Notes: a model not told the origin generated them from the sequence alone. 64,000 nucleotides of DNA from Pirellula staleyi DSM 6068 (GCF_000025185.1 NC_013720.1:4340001-4404000), one strand, 5' to 3'. Shown: positions 1 to 9,098, numbered from the stretch's first letter. Numbers and translations: made by a program.

Positions 1-153
1 CCCGACGCGAGTGAACGAGCGGCCACGGCAGAATTTTTGGCTGCTCAAACGAAGTCGTATGAAGCAGCTGGTAAGTCGAATGCTCGCGAGCTTGCACTGG
101 CCGATTTTGCGCAGGTACTGATGGGCCTCAGTGAGTTTGTGTACATCCCGTAG
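1..153 (+). CDS. C-terminus of a DUF1553 (PSD1-type) protein, partial
   Basis: Frame 1 is open from the window edge to a TAG at 151-153 and encodes about 50 residues ending LSEFVYIP. An ending of the type 'ALADFAQVLMGLSEF' is typical of planctomycete DUF1553 proteins, where a short C-terminal helix follows a tetratricopeptide-like stretch. The start and most of the protein lie outside the window. A DUF1501 gene follows 50 bp downstream on the same strand, which is the usual partner arrangement and supports the call. The molecular function of these paired secreted proteins is not established; linkage to polysaccharide or sulfated-glycan use is often proposed. Confidence 0.8.
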   Translation, partial: PDASERAATAEFLAAQTKSYEAAGKSNARELALADFAQVLMGLSEFVYIP

Positions 154-203
154 GTGCTTGGTTTTTTGATAGACGTTTTGTCTGAAGTAAGGATGAGCTA
201 ACG

Positions 204-1652
204 ATGTTTCACGGACCACTTCATCGGCGTGATCTTCTGACTCGAGCTGGTGGCGGAGCAGGTTTGCTCGCGCTCGCCTCGCTGCTGGCCGATGAAGGTC
301 ATCTATCGCTCGCTGCCGATGCGGCGAGTGATCCAAAGCTCAATCCACTGGCAAAGAAAGAACCACACTTCCCCACCAAAGCCAAGAGTGTGATTTGGCT
401 GTTCATGAACGGTGGCCCAAGCCAGGTCGATACGTGGGACTATAAGCCCGAACTCGAAAAGCGAGACGGTCAAAAACTCGAAAACTTCGATAGTAACACC
501 GGGTTCTTCACAGGGCAGGTTGGTCCTGTGATGAAGTCTCCTTACAAATTCAAGCAGCATGGTCAGTGCGGCGCTTGGGCGAGCGAAATCTTTCCGAAGA
601 TGGCCGAGCATGTCGACGACATGGCGTTCCTGTACAGCTGCCATACGGGATCGAATAACCATAGCCCCGCGCTATTCATGATGAACACGGGCACCACGCG
701 CATGGGGTTCCCTTGCGTCGGTTCTTGGGTCACTTATGGGCTTGGTAGCGAGAGCCAAAATCTTCCTTCGTTCGTAGCGATGACCGATCCACTAGGTCGT
801 GGTCTGCCGAAGGGGTATTCGCAAAACTGGGGCGCGGGATTCTTGCCGAGTGTGTATCAGGGAACGTGGCTCAAACCGAGTGGCGACCCGATCGACAATC
901 TCTTTCGCCCAAAAGAAATGCAGGAAGCTCAGCAGCGGTCGCAGCTCGATTTGCTGGCGAAACTCAATAAGCACGCCCTCGAAAAGGCGCCCATGGAACA
1001 AGAGCTCGCCGCGCGGATCGAAAGTTTTGAACTCGCCTATCGGATGCAGCAAGCAGCTCCCGAAGCAATCGCCATCGACAACGAGCCCGAGCATATCCAA
1101 AAGATGTATGGGATCGACGATAAGCGGTGCAGTCACTTCGCGCGTCAATGCTTGATGGCGCGTCGCATGGTCGAACGAGGTGTTCGATTCGTTCAGATTT
1201 ATAGCGGTGGGATGGAGAACGAACGTTCGTGGGATGGTCACCAAAACATCGTAGCGAATCACTCGCAGTTTGCTGGTGAAACCGACACACCCATTGGCGC
1301 ACTTCTCACCGACCTGAAGCAACGGGGGCTGCTCGACAGCACGCTGGTGATTTGGGGTGGCGAATTTGGACGACTACCGATCGTACAAACCGGCGGCACA
1401 GGCCGCGATCATAATCCCCATGCCTTCACCGTTTGGATGGCAGGTGGCGGTGTGAAAGGTGGCACACTCTATGGCAAGACCGATGAACTCGGGCACAAAG
1501 CGGTGGAAGATCGTGTGCATGTAAACGATCTGCACGCCACGATCCTGCACCTGATGGGACTCGACCACACGAAGCTGACGTTCCGCCTCAACGGTCGCGA
1601 CTTCCGCTTGACCGATGTGGCTGGCAATGTGGTGAAAAAGATTTTGGCTTAG
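204..1652 (+). CDS. DUF1501 domain-containing secreted protein
   Basis: This 482-residue protein starts with a twin-arginine-like leader (RRDLLTRAGGGAGLLALASLLA). It carries the family hallmarks FMNGGPSQVDTWDYKP near residue 67, an HSPALFMMNTG stretch, and WGGEFGRLP and GRDHNPHAFTVW near the C-terminus. DUF1501 proteins adopt an alkaline-phosphatase/sulfatase-like fold and are abundant in planctomycetes; their substrate is unknown. The ATG at 204 follows the purine-rich AAGGATGAG. It lies 50 bp after the partial DUF1553 gene, so the two probably form one operon. The stop is four bases from the convergent rnd stop. Confidence 0.93.
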   Translation: MFHGPLHRRDLLTRAGGGAGLLALASLLADEGHLSLAADAASDPKLNPLAKKEPHFPTKAKSVIWLFMNGGPSQVDTWDYKPELEKRDGQKLENFDSNTGFFTGQVGPVMKSPYKFKQHGQCGAWASEIFPKMAEHVDDMAFLYSCHTGSNNHSPALFMMNTGTTRMGFPCVGSWVTYGLGSESQNLPSFVAMTDPLGRGLPKGYSQNWGAGFLPSVYQGTWLKPSGDPIDNLFRPKEMQEAQQRSQLDLLAKLNKHALEKAPMEQELAARIESFELAYRMQQAAPEAIAIDNEPEHIQKMYGIDDKRCSHFARQCLMARRMVERGVRFVQIYSGGMENERSWDGHQNIVANHSQFAGETDTPIGALLTDLKQRGLLDSTLVIWGGEFGRLPIVQTGGTGRDHNPHAFTVWMAGGGVKGGTLYGKTDELGHKAVEDRVHVNDLHATILHLMGLDHTKLTFRLNGRDFRLTDVAGNVVKKILA

Positions 1653-1656
1653 CGAG

Positions 1657-2856
1657 TTACGGTTGCTTGCGATCGGTGCGTGGTTCGAAAGCGAGCGGCT
1701 CTTCGTCGAGTGGATCACGAATGTAGAGTCCAAGCTCGCCCGAGATCAGATCGTCGATCACTTGCCCCACCACTTCGGCACGCCAACCTTGAGCGAGTGT
1801 AGGGACTTCGCCAGGAGCAAAACCGCCAAGCTTCAAGCGGTAAGCAATGAGATCGCGTACATCCTGCGCGGTTCCTACGAGTGAAGCTGCCACCGACGAG
1901 CGGCGACAAATGCTCCCCAGCGCAGTGCTTAGGAACTGCCCCAACAAGTTCAGCTGCGGCCGCGCTGAACGCCGTTCGGTGCCAGGGAGTTGATCGTCGC
2001 GCAGCGCCATCGCCCGTTCGACACAGGCGGTGATCTTCGGCATGTAACGCAAGATGTCGCCACGCTCCATGCCACGCACGGCACGAATTCGCTTCGGGTC
2101 GGCTGTTTGACGTTTCGCGAGCTCAAGCAGCAGATCGTCCCGAAGAATGCGACGAGCGGGGGAGTTGCGCCGCTGCGCCTCACCATCTCTCCAGGTCCAA
2201 AGTTCACGAACAACAGCTAAAGTGCGGGCGTTCATGCCAGCTGTGCCGCCGAGTCGACGCCATCGTTCGCCAGTTTCCGCTTCTTCGATCTGATCTTGCC
2301 ACGCGGCGAGTTCCGTATCGAGCCACGAAAGTCGGCCAAGCTTTTCGAGCTTACCAACGAGGACATCACGAATCTGCTCGAGGTCCAAGACATCAAGCAG
2401 GGCATATTCCAGTTGACGCTGCGACAGCGGTCGGCGTCGCCAGTCGGTCCGCGTTTCGTCCTTGGGAAGACTCTTGCCGATCAGCCGCTGAGCGAGGGTG
2501 CCGTATGAAGCGGGAAACTCCATACCAATCAGCCCGGCGGCAATCTGGACGTCGAACCATTTATGAGGTCTCCGCCCCGCTCCCTTGAAGCAAAAACGGA
2601 ACTCTTCGCGACCGGCATGGACCAGCGTTTCGCGTCCCGGTTCGGTCAGCAGGTTCCAAAAGGGGGAGAGATCCTGAACCTCCAGCGGATCGATGATCGC
2701 GAGGTTGCCGTCAGCCGCCACTTGAATCAGGCAAAGCTCGGGCTGATAGCTATCTTCCGAGACGAACTCGGTATCGAAAGCGATGATTTCAGCGGACGCG
2801 AGGACCTGACAATAGTCGCGGAGGTGCTGGTCGGAACTGATATGCTCGTAACGCAC
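1657..2856 (-). CDS. rnd: Ribonuclease D (3'-5' exoribonuclease with HRDC domain)
   Basis: The 399-residue product has a DEDDy exonuclease domain at about residues 1-170 and an HRDC domain near 205-285. RNase D trims 3' ends of tRNA and other stable RNA precursors. Motif I is FDTEF (D28, E30) and motif III is Y151xxxD155. In motif II the position normally held by aspartate reads HAGREEF, with Glu at residue 85. Length and domain order are normal for the family. It is convergent with the DUF1501 gene and stands alone on its strand. Whether the Glu substitution keeps full activity cannot be told from sequence. Confidence 0.92.
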   Translation of the reverse strand: MRYEHISSDQHLRDYCQVLASAEIIAFDTEFVSEDSYQPELCLIQVAADGNLAIIDPLEVQDLSPFWNLLTEPGRETLVHAGREEFRFCFKGAGRRPHKWFDVQIAAGLIGMEFPASYGTLAQRLIGKSLPKDETRTDWRRRPLSQRQLEYALLDVLDLEQIRDVLVGKLEKLGRLSWLDTELAAWQDQIEEAETGERWRRLGGTAGMNARTLAVVRELWTWRDGEAQRRNSPARRILRDDLLLELAKRQTADPKRIRAVRGMERGDILRYMPKITACVERAMALRDDQLPGTERRSARPQLNLLGQFLSTALGSICRRSSVAASLVGTAQDVRDLIAYRLKLGGFAPGEVPTLAQGWRAEVVGQVIDDLISGELGLYIRDPLDEEPLAFEPRTDRKQP

Positions 2857-3000
2857 GCTGATCTTTGGTGGCTAGGAGTCGTCGATAATCGGGCGGGCCC
2901 TGGCCCTCGTGGCTCGGAAACTTCCGTCGCGCCCGAAAACATCGAGCATAGTCCATCGTAAGGCCATTGCACAGGCGAGTAACCGAATGCTGCGGCCCCA

Positions 3001-3828
3001 TTATTTCGAGTTCCGGCTCGCCTGCATCAACCTCCGAACACGCTCGGGGTCGATCGGACTCCGGGCATCTCCCTGATGTTTGATCCACGATCCGACAATC
3101 GCTCCACTGGCACCTTGAAAATTCGCCAGCGAGTCGGCCGTAACTCCGCTTCCGACCAGCACGGGGGTGCCTGCGGCTGCGGAAATTACTGCCTGAAGTT
3201 CATGCGGGTCGGTTTCGTAGCCAGTCCCACGGCCGGTCACAATCAGTGCGTCGGCAAGGCCGCGACGAATCGTATTTTCGGTCTCCTCTTCGAGTGAAAC
3301 CGGCGCCAGTGGCCACGAATGCTTGACGTTCACGTCGGCCCAAATCTGGATTTCTTCAGCGCCGAGCGACTTTCGAAGGCGGAGAAGTTCGTCGGCACGA
3401 CCGGCAATGATCCCCTGATCGGTCAGCCGGGCACCTACCAGAATGTTCACTCGAATGAAGCTGGCGCCGACAGCCGACGCAATCGCCATTGCCGCTAAGG
3501 AGTCGTTGCGGAGGACATTGATTCCCAGCGGCAACGAACTTGCCATGCGCACGGCCGCTGCAATGCGACTCATTTGGGCCACGGTGGCTGGACTGACTTG
3601 CGTGGCTGGCAGCGGCATATCGCCAAAGTTTTCGAGCATCAAACCAGCGGCTCCGAGTGCCGTCAGCATTTCGGCTTCACGGCAAACGTGCTCGGTAATT
3701 GCAGAGATCGACAGGGCACTTCGAGGGGAACCTGGCAGTGGCGGCAGATGCAGCATCGCGATGACTGGGAGCGGAGCATCGCTCGCGAAGGGGAGTGGCA
3801 TGGGGCAACCCAAGAGGAGTGTCGACAA
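3001..3828 (-). CDS. BtpA/SgcQ family TIM-barrel protein
   Basis: The 275-residue reading shows the BtpA signature near the N-terminus (PVIAMLHLPPLPGSP), GLMLENFGDMP, LGINVLRND and a C-terminal GSGVTADSLA followed by GAIVGSWIK. BtpA proteins are TIM barrels. Cyanobacterial BtpA is needed for photosystem I stability, but in non-photosynthetic bacteria the family is thought to act on sugar or nucleotide-like substrates, and I do not assign one here. The reading starts at ATG 3828; an in-frame ATG at 3798 (MPLPFASD) is an equally good start and gives 265 residues. A 5' extension of the divergent SpoU frame overlaps it antisense and is not coding. Confidence 0.85.
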   Translation of the reverse strand: MSTLLLGCPMPLPFASDAPLPVIAMLHLPPLPGSPRSALSISAITEHVCREAEMLTALGAAGLMLENFGDMPLPATQVSPATVAQMSRIAAAVRMASSLPLGINVLRNDSLAAMAIASAVGASFIRVNILVGARLTDQGIIAGRADELLRLRKSLGAEEIQIWADVNVKHSWPLAPVSLEEETENTIRRGLADALIVTGRGTGYETDPHELQAVISAAAGTPVLVGSGVTADSLANFQGASGAIVGSWIKHQGDARSPIDPERVRRLMQASRNSK

Positions 3829-3937
3829 TAGAAGGCAAAGGTTTTGTAGACTAGCGTTTCGAGTGATCGCGCGACAAGTGTTTGGCGCCGCGATCCACCC
3901 CGACCTTCAGCAATTTCGCAACCTCAGAGCCTGCGCG

Positions 3938-4774
3938 ATGACCTTGGTTCCGATCACCAGTTTCGATGACCCGCTCGTGGCACCTTATCACGAGATGAAC
4001 CGCCGCAATTTAGCGCAGCATAGTGGGCTCTTTATTGTCGAAGGGGATAAGCTGGTCGATCGCTTGATCACTAGTTCATTTGCGATGCACTCGTTGCTGG
4101 CGGAGCCCGACATGGCGGAGCGTTATGCCACGCAGGTGCCCGCCGAAGTGCCCATCTACGTCGTGGATCGCGCTACACTACAAGCCACAATCGGTTTCAA
4201 TTTTCATCGCGGCATTTTGGGTTGTGGCTATCGTCGCGAACAACCCACGGTCGAGCAACTTCTCACCACACCACCGACCGTCGCTCAAGTGACCGCTGGT
4301 CGCGCCGCAGATATTGGCAACTTGATATTGGTGCTTGCCGAAGTGCAGGACCCGACGAATCTAGGAAGCATTCTTCGCTCTGCAGCGGCGTTTGGATGTC
4401 GCGGTGTTGTGCTGGGGCCGCGCTGTGCCGATCCGTTTGCACGCCGCGTGATTCGGGTCTCGATGGGAAGTGCGCTCACGATTCCGATCACCGTCTCGAG
4501 CAATTTGGCGTGTGATCTGGAGTCCATCGCAGAGAAAGGCTATCAGCTAACAGCGACTGTACTGAGTGACCGCGCGAAGAAGCTTGGTGATCTCCAACTC
4601 GACGTACCGCGAGCACTTCTGCTGGGAAGTGAAGGGAATGGACTCGCACCGGAATGGATCGCGATGTGCCGAGAGCATGTCACGATTCCGATGGCCTGGG
4701 GGACCGACTCTTTGAATGTCGCCATCGCTGCCGCTGTACTGCTCTATCACTTCTCCACATCGCGACTGTGCTGA
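3938..4774 (+). CDS. TrmH/SpoU family RNA 2'-O-ribose methyltransferase
   Basis: The 278-residue protein has an N-terminal substrate-binding domain (residues 1-105) beginning with YHEMNRRNLAQHSGLFIVEG. A SPOUT catalytic domain follows, with motif 1 LVLAEVQDPTNLGSILRSAA, motif 2 LLLGSEGNGL and motif 3 SLNVAIAAAVLLY. These enzymes transfer a methyl from S-adenosylmethionine to a ribose 2'-OH in rRNA or tRNA through a knotted fold. The frame is open from 3443, but the first 165 codons lie antisense to the BtpA gene and have no family similarity; the ATG at 3938 places the start where homologues begin. The exact target nucleotide cannot be predicted. Confidence 0.9.
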   Translation: MTLVPITSFDDPLVAPYHEMNRRNLAQHSGLFIVEGDKLVDRLITSSFAMHSLLAEPDMAERYATQVPAEVPIYVVDRATLQATIGFNFHRGILGCGYRREQPTVEQLLTTPPTVAQVTAGRAADIGNLILVLAEVQDPTNLGSILRSAAAFGCRGVVLGPRCADPFARRVIRVSMGSALTIPITVSSNLACDLESIAEKGYQLTATVLSDRAKKLGDLQLDVPRALLLGSEGNGLAPEWIAMCREHVTIPMAWGTDSLNVAIAAAVLLYHFSTSRLC

Positions 4775-4848
4775 AGTCCGCTCGCGAGAATGGCTTATTT
4801 CTCGGGAATTACGTGCGAAATGTTACGTTCGAATCGATGCAACTCATG

Positions 4849-5172
4849 CTAGTGAGCGCTCACCATCTTGAGACCGATCACGCTTCCCACCAAGGTGCAA
4901 AGCAAAATGATTCGCGCGGCGCTAATTGGATCGCCGAAGAAAATCATTCCTACCACAGCGGTTCCGCAGGCACCGATGCCGGTCCACACGGCGTAGGCTG
5001 TTCCCAGCGGAATGCCAGCCGAGAGGGCACGATTGAGAACCACAAAACTAAGGATCGCGAAGAACAAGAATCCGAGCGTCGGCCAAACATGCGTGAAACC
5101 GTGCGAGAGTTTCATCATGGTCGTAAAACCAATTTCCAACAAACCGGCAATCACTAGCAGCAGCCAACCCAT
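4849..5172 (-). CDS. sugE: SMR-family efflux protein, SugE/Gdx type
   Basis: A 107-residue four-helix membrane protein starting MGWLLLVIAGLLEIGFTTMMK, with the essential membrane glutamate (E13) in helix 1. Helix 2-4 motifs such as PLGTAYAVWTGIGACGTAVVG and a C-terminal helix with GLKMVS fit the SugE branch of small multidrug resistance proteins. Biochemically characterised SugE/Gdx proteins export guanidinium in exchange for protons as dual-topology dimers; some export quaternary ammonium compounds. The frame extends 14 codons upstream to 5214, but the start at 5172 matches the family. I found no guanidine riboswitch signature in the 100 bases upstream. Confidence 0.9.
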   Translation of the reverse strand: MGWLLLVIAGLLEIGFTTMMKLSHGFTHVWPTLGFLFFAILSFVVLNRALSAGIPLGTAYAVWTGIGACGTAVVGMIFFGDPISAARIILLCTLVGSVIGLKMVSAH

Positions 5173-5306
5173 GATGAATCTCGATCGCAAAAGAGGAACA
5201 AGTAAAGTCGCCAAGCTTTCGACACGAACTGTGCAGCCGATGTTCGCGTGAGAAGCACAGCAACTGACTGCACTGTTATGCGATGCAGCAAGGTTTGTCG
5301 AGGGCG

Positions 5307-6833
5307 CTAGCGGGCTGCTTTACTCCGGGGAAAGAGCGCGATGCCAAGCACGGCGAGCAAGATGGCCGCCGATGCCAAGACGATCGTGCGGTAGCCAAAA
5401 AATCCATCATCGGATTCTTTTGAAACTGCAGTTGTTTCAGTGGTATCGACAGCGGGGGTCTCACGCGCGGTATGGCTCGGCGCAGTTGCCGATGCGATGT
5501 AGGGTGTTTCCGACTCACTCGGAAGTGGTTCGAAGTCGACCTTCGGTTCTTCCTCGGGACGCTGAATTCCTGCAGGTTCCACCGGTGTTGCAGCAATCTT
5601 GCCGTCACTGGGTGTCTCGTCGATCGTGAACGAGTTCTTGGGAAACATCGTCTCGGCGCGGGTCACACTTTCGGCATCGATTTCGCGAAGCTTCTCGATC
5701 AGCGCGGTTGCCTCGGGGAGTGGATTGTCTCGCAAATAACGAATGATCGGCACTCGCACCCAGGCACTCGTTTTCTCCGATTTGACGTACAGCTTTTCCA
5801 TCTCGGGAAGCAGGTCCCAGACTTTGCCCCGCGCGAAATCGGGAATCACCAGGTCGGCAAGTTCTGGTCGCTCAAGCAGCAGTTTCAGCGAAGCAATCAG
5901 TCGCTCGCGAGGAATGATCTTCTCGTCGAGATGAAATCGCACCGCTGTCAGCGCGGCGTTGATGTCGGTGAACTCCGCCTGCTCGTTGGTAAACAGGTTT
6001 TGCTCGACAAGCGGCAACCCCGCTTCGCCCATGAGTGTCAGGTAGCAACCGACAAACGCATCGAGCCCCTTGCGATAGGCGCGATCGGGCGAAGTGATTC
6101 GCTCGGCCATGAACGGGGCATCTTCTCGGGTGCCGCAAACTCCGAGCATCGTGGCATAGAGCCGGCGGTGATTCAAATCGAGCGCAGGATCTTCAAGGCG
6201 TCGCTTCAAATGCTCGGCGCTCAAAAGCGGCTTAATCGCTTTTACGTCGGCATAAGGAGCGCGCGCAAACTCGTCATAAGCATCTTCGCTTATCAAGCGG
6301 TCGGCATGTTCGAGGTAAGGAAGGAACTTCTCGATGCGCTCGGCACCTTTGGCCGGAAGCGACGGAAGTGCCTTGAAATACTCCGCTTCCGACTCCGTGA
6401 TCGCCAGCGGAGTGGTCCACAAAAGTGGGTCGCCGCTTCCGAAAATTAGATAGCGATTGGGCTCTCCGACAGCGTCGCGAAACAGGATCTCGAGGTCGCT
6501 AACCCCCTTGATAGTGGTGTGTCCTTTCACGATTTCTTGGATTTTGAAGATCCCGAGCTTCAGGGTGGGGTCGGGCGAGCGGCTTCCATCTTTGGTCGTC
6601 GGAATCTTCACCGCCACGCGCTCGGCGATCACTGCAACCGTCGATGCAGCTAGGTCTTCGGTCAGCGTGTTACCCACCGCTTTGCAAAACGGACAGGCCA
6701 CCGCCTCGCGCGTAAACGTGCCGCCGAGCATCACCACCAGCATCAAAGTTGCGCGCAGCGCAAGTGAACTCGCGCCCCTAAGCAGGGGGTAGCAACTGTT
6801 TCGTTTTGACGACACGACAGGCGACGTTCTCAT
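5307..6833 (-). CDS. Secreted, C-terminally anchored CPFC protein, function unknown
   Basis: The 508-residue product has a signal peptide (hydrophobic stretch LALRATLMLVVMLGGTF) followed directly by ACPFCKAVGNTLTEDL, a conserved Cys-x-x-Cys just after the predicted cleavage site. The middle is alpha-helical and repeat-like, resembling HEAT-like scaffolds (residues about 130-400). A Pro/Glu/Ser-rich spacer and a single C-terminal membrane helix (TIVLASAAILLAVLGIALF) with a basic tail follow. This suggests an anchored protein facing the periplasm or paryphoplasm. The frame is open to 6890, but MRTSPVV at 6833 gives a standard signal peptide. I recognise the type as a planctomycete conserved hypothetical and cannot assign a function. 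Confidence 0.8.
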   Translation of the reverse strand: MRTSPVVSSKRNSCYPLLRGASSLALRATLMLVVMLGGTFTREAVACPFCKAVGNTLTEDLAASTVAVIAERVAVKIPTTKDGSRSPDPTLKLGIFKIQEIVKGHTTIKGVSDLEILFRDAVGEPNRYLIFGSGDPLLWTTPLAITESEAEYFKALPSLPAKGAERIEKFLPYLEHADRLISEDAYDEFARAPYADVKAIKPLLSAEHLKRRLEDPALDLNHRRLYATMLGVCGTREDAPFMAERITSPDRAYRKGLDAFVGCYLTLMGEAGLPLVEQNLFTNEQAEFTDINAALTAVRFHLDEKIIPRERLIASLKLLLERPELADLVIPDFARGKVWDLLPEMEKLYVKSEKTSAWVRVPIIRYLRDNPLPEATALIEKLREIDAESVTRAETMFPKNSFTIDETPSDGKIAATPVEPAGIQRPEEEPKVDFEPLPSESETPYIASATAPSHTARETPAVDTTETTAVSKESDDGFFGYRTIVLASAAILLAVLGIALFPRSKAAR

Positions 6834-6966
6834 GGCTCGGTTCCTTCGCGCGCGATCGGGGCAGGGGAGCACGTGGGGCCGATCTCGCAACTTGTCATTC
6901 TAAGCGACTGTACACTTCGCACGAAGTCGAAATCGCGCGACTCTCACGCTGCTGCTACGCCGCGCT

Positions 6967-7743
6967 CTAATGCACCATGCTCAGATTCTGACAGACATCG
7001 TCGAGCAGTTCGACATCCACCACACTCTCGTCCGAGGCTCGTGCGGCGACCAGCGCCAGCTGACCGATCTGCAGAATGGCTCGCGCTTGTCCGCAAGCAA
7101 GCTCCTGCAAGCGAAAAATGGCTTGCTGACTCAGCGCGATCGTGGGGAACTGCTTACCCACCGTGGTTTCAATGAGTGTCTGCGTTTCGTCGGGCGAAAG
7201 TGGCTCGAGATCGATCCGCAGCTGAGCGAGCGACAATAGCCGACTCCCGAGTTTCGCAGCACTCTCGGCTGTCGTACTGAGTACGATCGTCAGTGGCACT
7301 TCGTGCAGCTGAGCCACGGCAATCAGCCGCGACACCGTATCGAGAAATTCGCTCGTCGCTTCCGAAGCATCGTCGATCAGCAAAATGATTTGTGATGCTT
7401 CCATCCGGAGCTCGACCATGCGGGCCGTCACACGCTGCCAAATCGTTTGCTGCGAGGCTTGCGCAGAGATTCCCAGCTGCCAGGCTGCGGCGAGTGACGT
7501 CAGCAAATCAATCGACGTGGCATGCAAACCACTCACCAAGGCAATCGATCGATCGGGCGCGCGGAGTTCCTCGGCGGCGATCTTCAGCAGCAACGTTTTT
7601 CCGCTGCCACTATCTCCCATCAGCAGCGCAAGTTCGCCCGAGGTCTCCACGAGGTAGAACAGCCGCGCGCGAGCTTCCTCTTGCGACGCCACCAGCACCG
7701 GCGGAGCGTAGGGCAGGGAGTTTGAAGTCGGGTGGGTGGTCAT
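6967..7743 (-). CDS. ExeA/GspA-like AAA ATPase
   Basis: The 258-residue protein contains a Walker A (GDSGSGKT, about residue 42), a Walker B (IILLIDDASE) and a sensor-like LTIVLSTTAES. The rest of the domain resembles the ATPase of ExeA/GspA and Tn7 TniB/TnsC-type proteins (AAA_22). Stand-alone planctomycete versions lack the peptidoglycan-binding domain of ExeA, as here. The role is unknown; assembly of envelope complexes is a guess. The frame runs back to 7875, but the first 44 codons are poor; the ATG at 7743 (MTTHPTS) is preferred. It is divergent from rsmE, with 130 bp between the starts. Confidence 0.8.
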   Translation of the reverse strand: MTTHPTSNSLPYAPPVLVASQEEARARLFYLVETSGELALLMGDSGSGKTLLLKIAAEELRAPDRSIALVSGLHATSIDLLTSLAAAWQLGISAQASQQTIWQRVTARMVELRMEASQIILLIDDASEATSEFLDTVSRLIAVAQLHEVPLTIVLSTTAESAAKLGSRLLSLAQLRIDLEPLSPDETQTLIETTVGKQFPTIALSQQAIFRLQELACGQARAILQIGQLALVAARASDESVVDVELLDDVCQNLSMVH

Positions 7744-7873
7744 CGAAGGCTTCCTCGAAAAGTCGGGCACAGCCAAGGTGCATAGCCGTGCGTATCTTTG
7801 GGCGAATCGGTACAATCCGACCGCATTCTTCAGCGAATCTGCCGTTTCGAAAACTTCTTCACGAAAACGTGTC

Positions 7874-8584
7874 ATGCCCGATCGCTATTTCGTCGACAAA
7901 CCGCTCGCTGCTGGCATTGCTATCATCGCCGGAGATGAAGCGCGGCACCTCGTGGGGGTGATGCGCGCAAAACTGGGGGACGAGGTCGTTTTGTTCGACG
8001 GCTGCGGACACGAGGCCGACGCCACGATCGAAAAGACGGCGAAAGAGCGTGTGGAGCTGCGGGTTGAAACAGTGCGCGACGTGCCGCGCGAGTTTGCCTC
8101 GCAGCTGACGCTCGCCGTCGCGCTTCCCAAAGGAGATCGGCAGAAGTGGCTCGTCGAGAAGCTGGTGGAGCTCGGCTGCGACGCGCTGTTGCCGCTTGAG
8201 ACCGATCGCGGAGTCGCGCAGCCTGTCGAATCTGCCATCGAGCGGCTGAAGCGTGGCGTGCTGGAAGCGAGCAAGCAAAGTGGCCGCGCGCTGCTGATGC
8301 GCATCGAAGCACCCGCCAGCAGCGACACCCTATTTTCGGCAGCGACAGTGCACAATCAGCCTTGTTTCATCGCACATCCAGGAGGCTGTAGTCTCGATCA
8401 GGCGTGGGACCAATCGTCGGGCAATGCACTCTTTGCGATCGGTCCCGAGGGGGGCTTTTCCGATCGCGAAGTTCAGCTCGCCGAGCAAGCCGGTTTTCAA
8501 AAAGTCTCGCTCGGCCCCACGATCTTGCGCATCGAAACCGCGGCCATTGCCATCGCCGCCCTCCGCATGCTCCGCTCCAGCTGA
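7874..8584 (+). CDS. rsmE: 16S rRNA (uracil-1498-N3)-methyltransferase RsmE
   Basis: The 236-residue protein has the RsmE layout: an N-terminal PUA-like domain (RYFVDKPL, residues 1-70, with DEARHLVGVMRAK) and a SPOUT methyltransferase domain. The domain includes LAVALPKGDRQKWLVEKLVELG, FAIGPEGGFSDREV and LGPTILRIETAAIAI. RsmE methylates N3 of U1498 in helix 44 of 16S rRNA using S-adenosylmethionine. The ATG at 7874 (MPDRYF) matches the family start; the frame is open to 7736, but that part overlaps the neighbouring ATPase start and is not conserved. Repeat elements begin about 60 bp after the stop. Confidence 0.93.
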   Translation: MPDRYFVDKPLAAGIAIIAGDEARHLVGVMRAKLGDEVVLFDGCGHEADATIEKTAKERVELRVETVRDVPREFASQLTLAVALPKGDRQKWLVEKLVELGCDALLPLETDRGVAQPVESAIERLKRGVLEASKQSGRALLMRIEAPASSDTLFSAATVHNQPCFIAHPGGCSLDQAWDQSSGNALFAIGPEGGFSDREVQLAEQAGFQKVSLGPTILRIETAAIAIAALRMLRSS

Positions 8585-8647
8585 ACGTTCAGTTCGAGTA
8601 GCCAATCAAACATGGAGGTCTCTCACGAATCTCTCTGGCCTCATTCT

Positions 8648-8843
8648 GTAGGTCAGATGCCCGTAGGGAATCTGACGGGAGAGGATATCTCTAGCCGAGA
8701 GCACGTTGTAGCTACAGAGTCACGCGATCAGAGCACGACATCTGGTGTTAGAGACTTCAAGCGTCGACTCGATGGCAGGAGAAGTGAAACCGGTCTGAGA
8801 ATTGGCTGCTTAACTCCTGTCAGGTACGGGGTACCTGACCTAC
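8648..8843 (+). repeat. Family A palindromic element, copy 1
   Basis: A 196-bp element with inverted ends (GTAGGTCAG ... CTGACCTAC). Each end folds on its own: the left end pairs GTCAGAT with ATCTGAC around CCC/GGG, and the right end pairs GTCAGGTAC with GTACCTGAC. The interior is shared with copies at 8862, 10031, 21367 and 59848. It has no convincing coding content. Confidence 0.85.
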
Positions 8844-8861
8844 GGGGGCTGCCGAAAGCAC

Positions 8862-9056
8862 GTAGGTCAGATGCCCGCAGGGAATCTGACGGGAGAGGAG
8901 ATCGCCAGCCGAGAACGCGTTGTAGCTACAGCGCCCCGCGATCAGAGCATGGCCCTAGCAAGTAAAAACGTAAGCGTCGACTCGATGGCAGGAGAAGTGA
9001 AACCGGTTTGAGCATTGCCAGCTCAACTCCTGTCAGGTACGGGGTACCTGACCTAC
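8862..9056 (+). repeat. Family A palindromic element, copy 2
   Basis: A 195-bp copy arranged head to tail with copy 1, 18 bp downstream, with the same terminal hairpins and a largely identical interior. It has the right-end variant with GTACCTGAC. A free half-element hairpin (GTCCGGT/ACCGGAC followed by CTAC) lies just beyond it at 9099-9119. Confidence 0.85.
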
Positions 9057-9098
9057 GGGGGCTGCTCGTCCAACAGGAGCATGGCATCCGCAATTCTT

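Noticed and set aside
3443-3937. Extended N-terminus of the SpoU methyltransferase frame
   Set aside because: The first 165 codons lie antisense to the BtpA gene and have no methyltransferase similarity; the ATG at 3938 fits the family start.
5173-5306. Guanidine riboswitch before the sugE-like gene
   Set aside because: I looked for the ACGR-loop hairpins and other guanidine-class signatures and did not see them.
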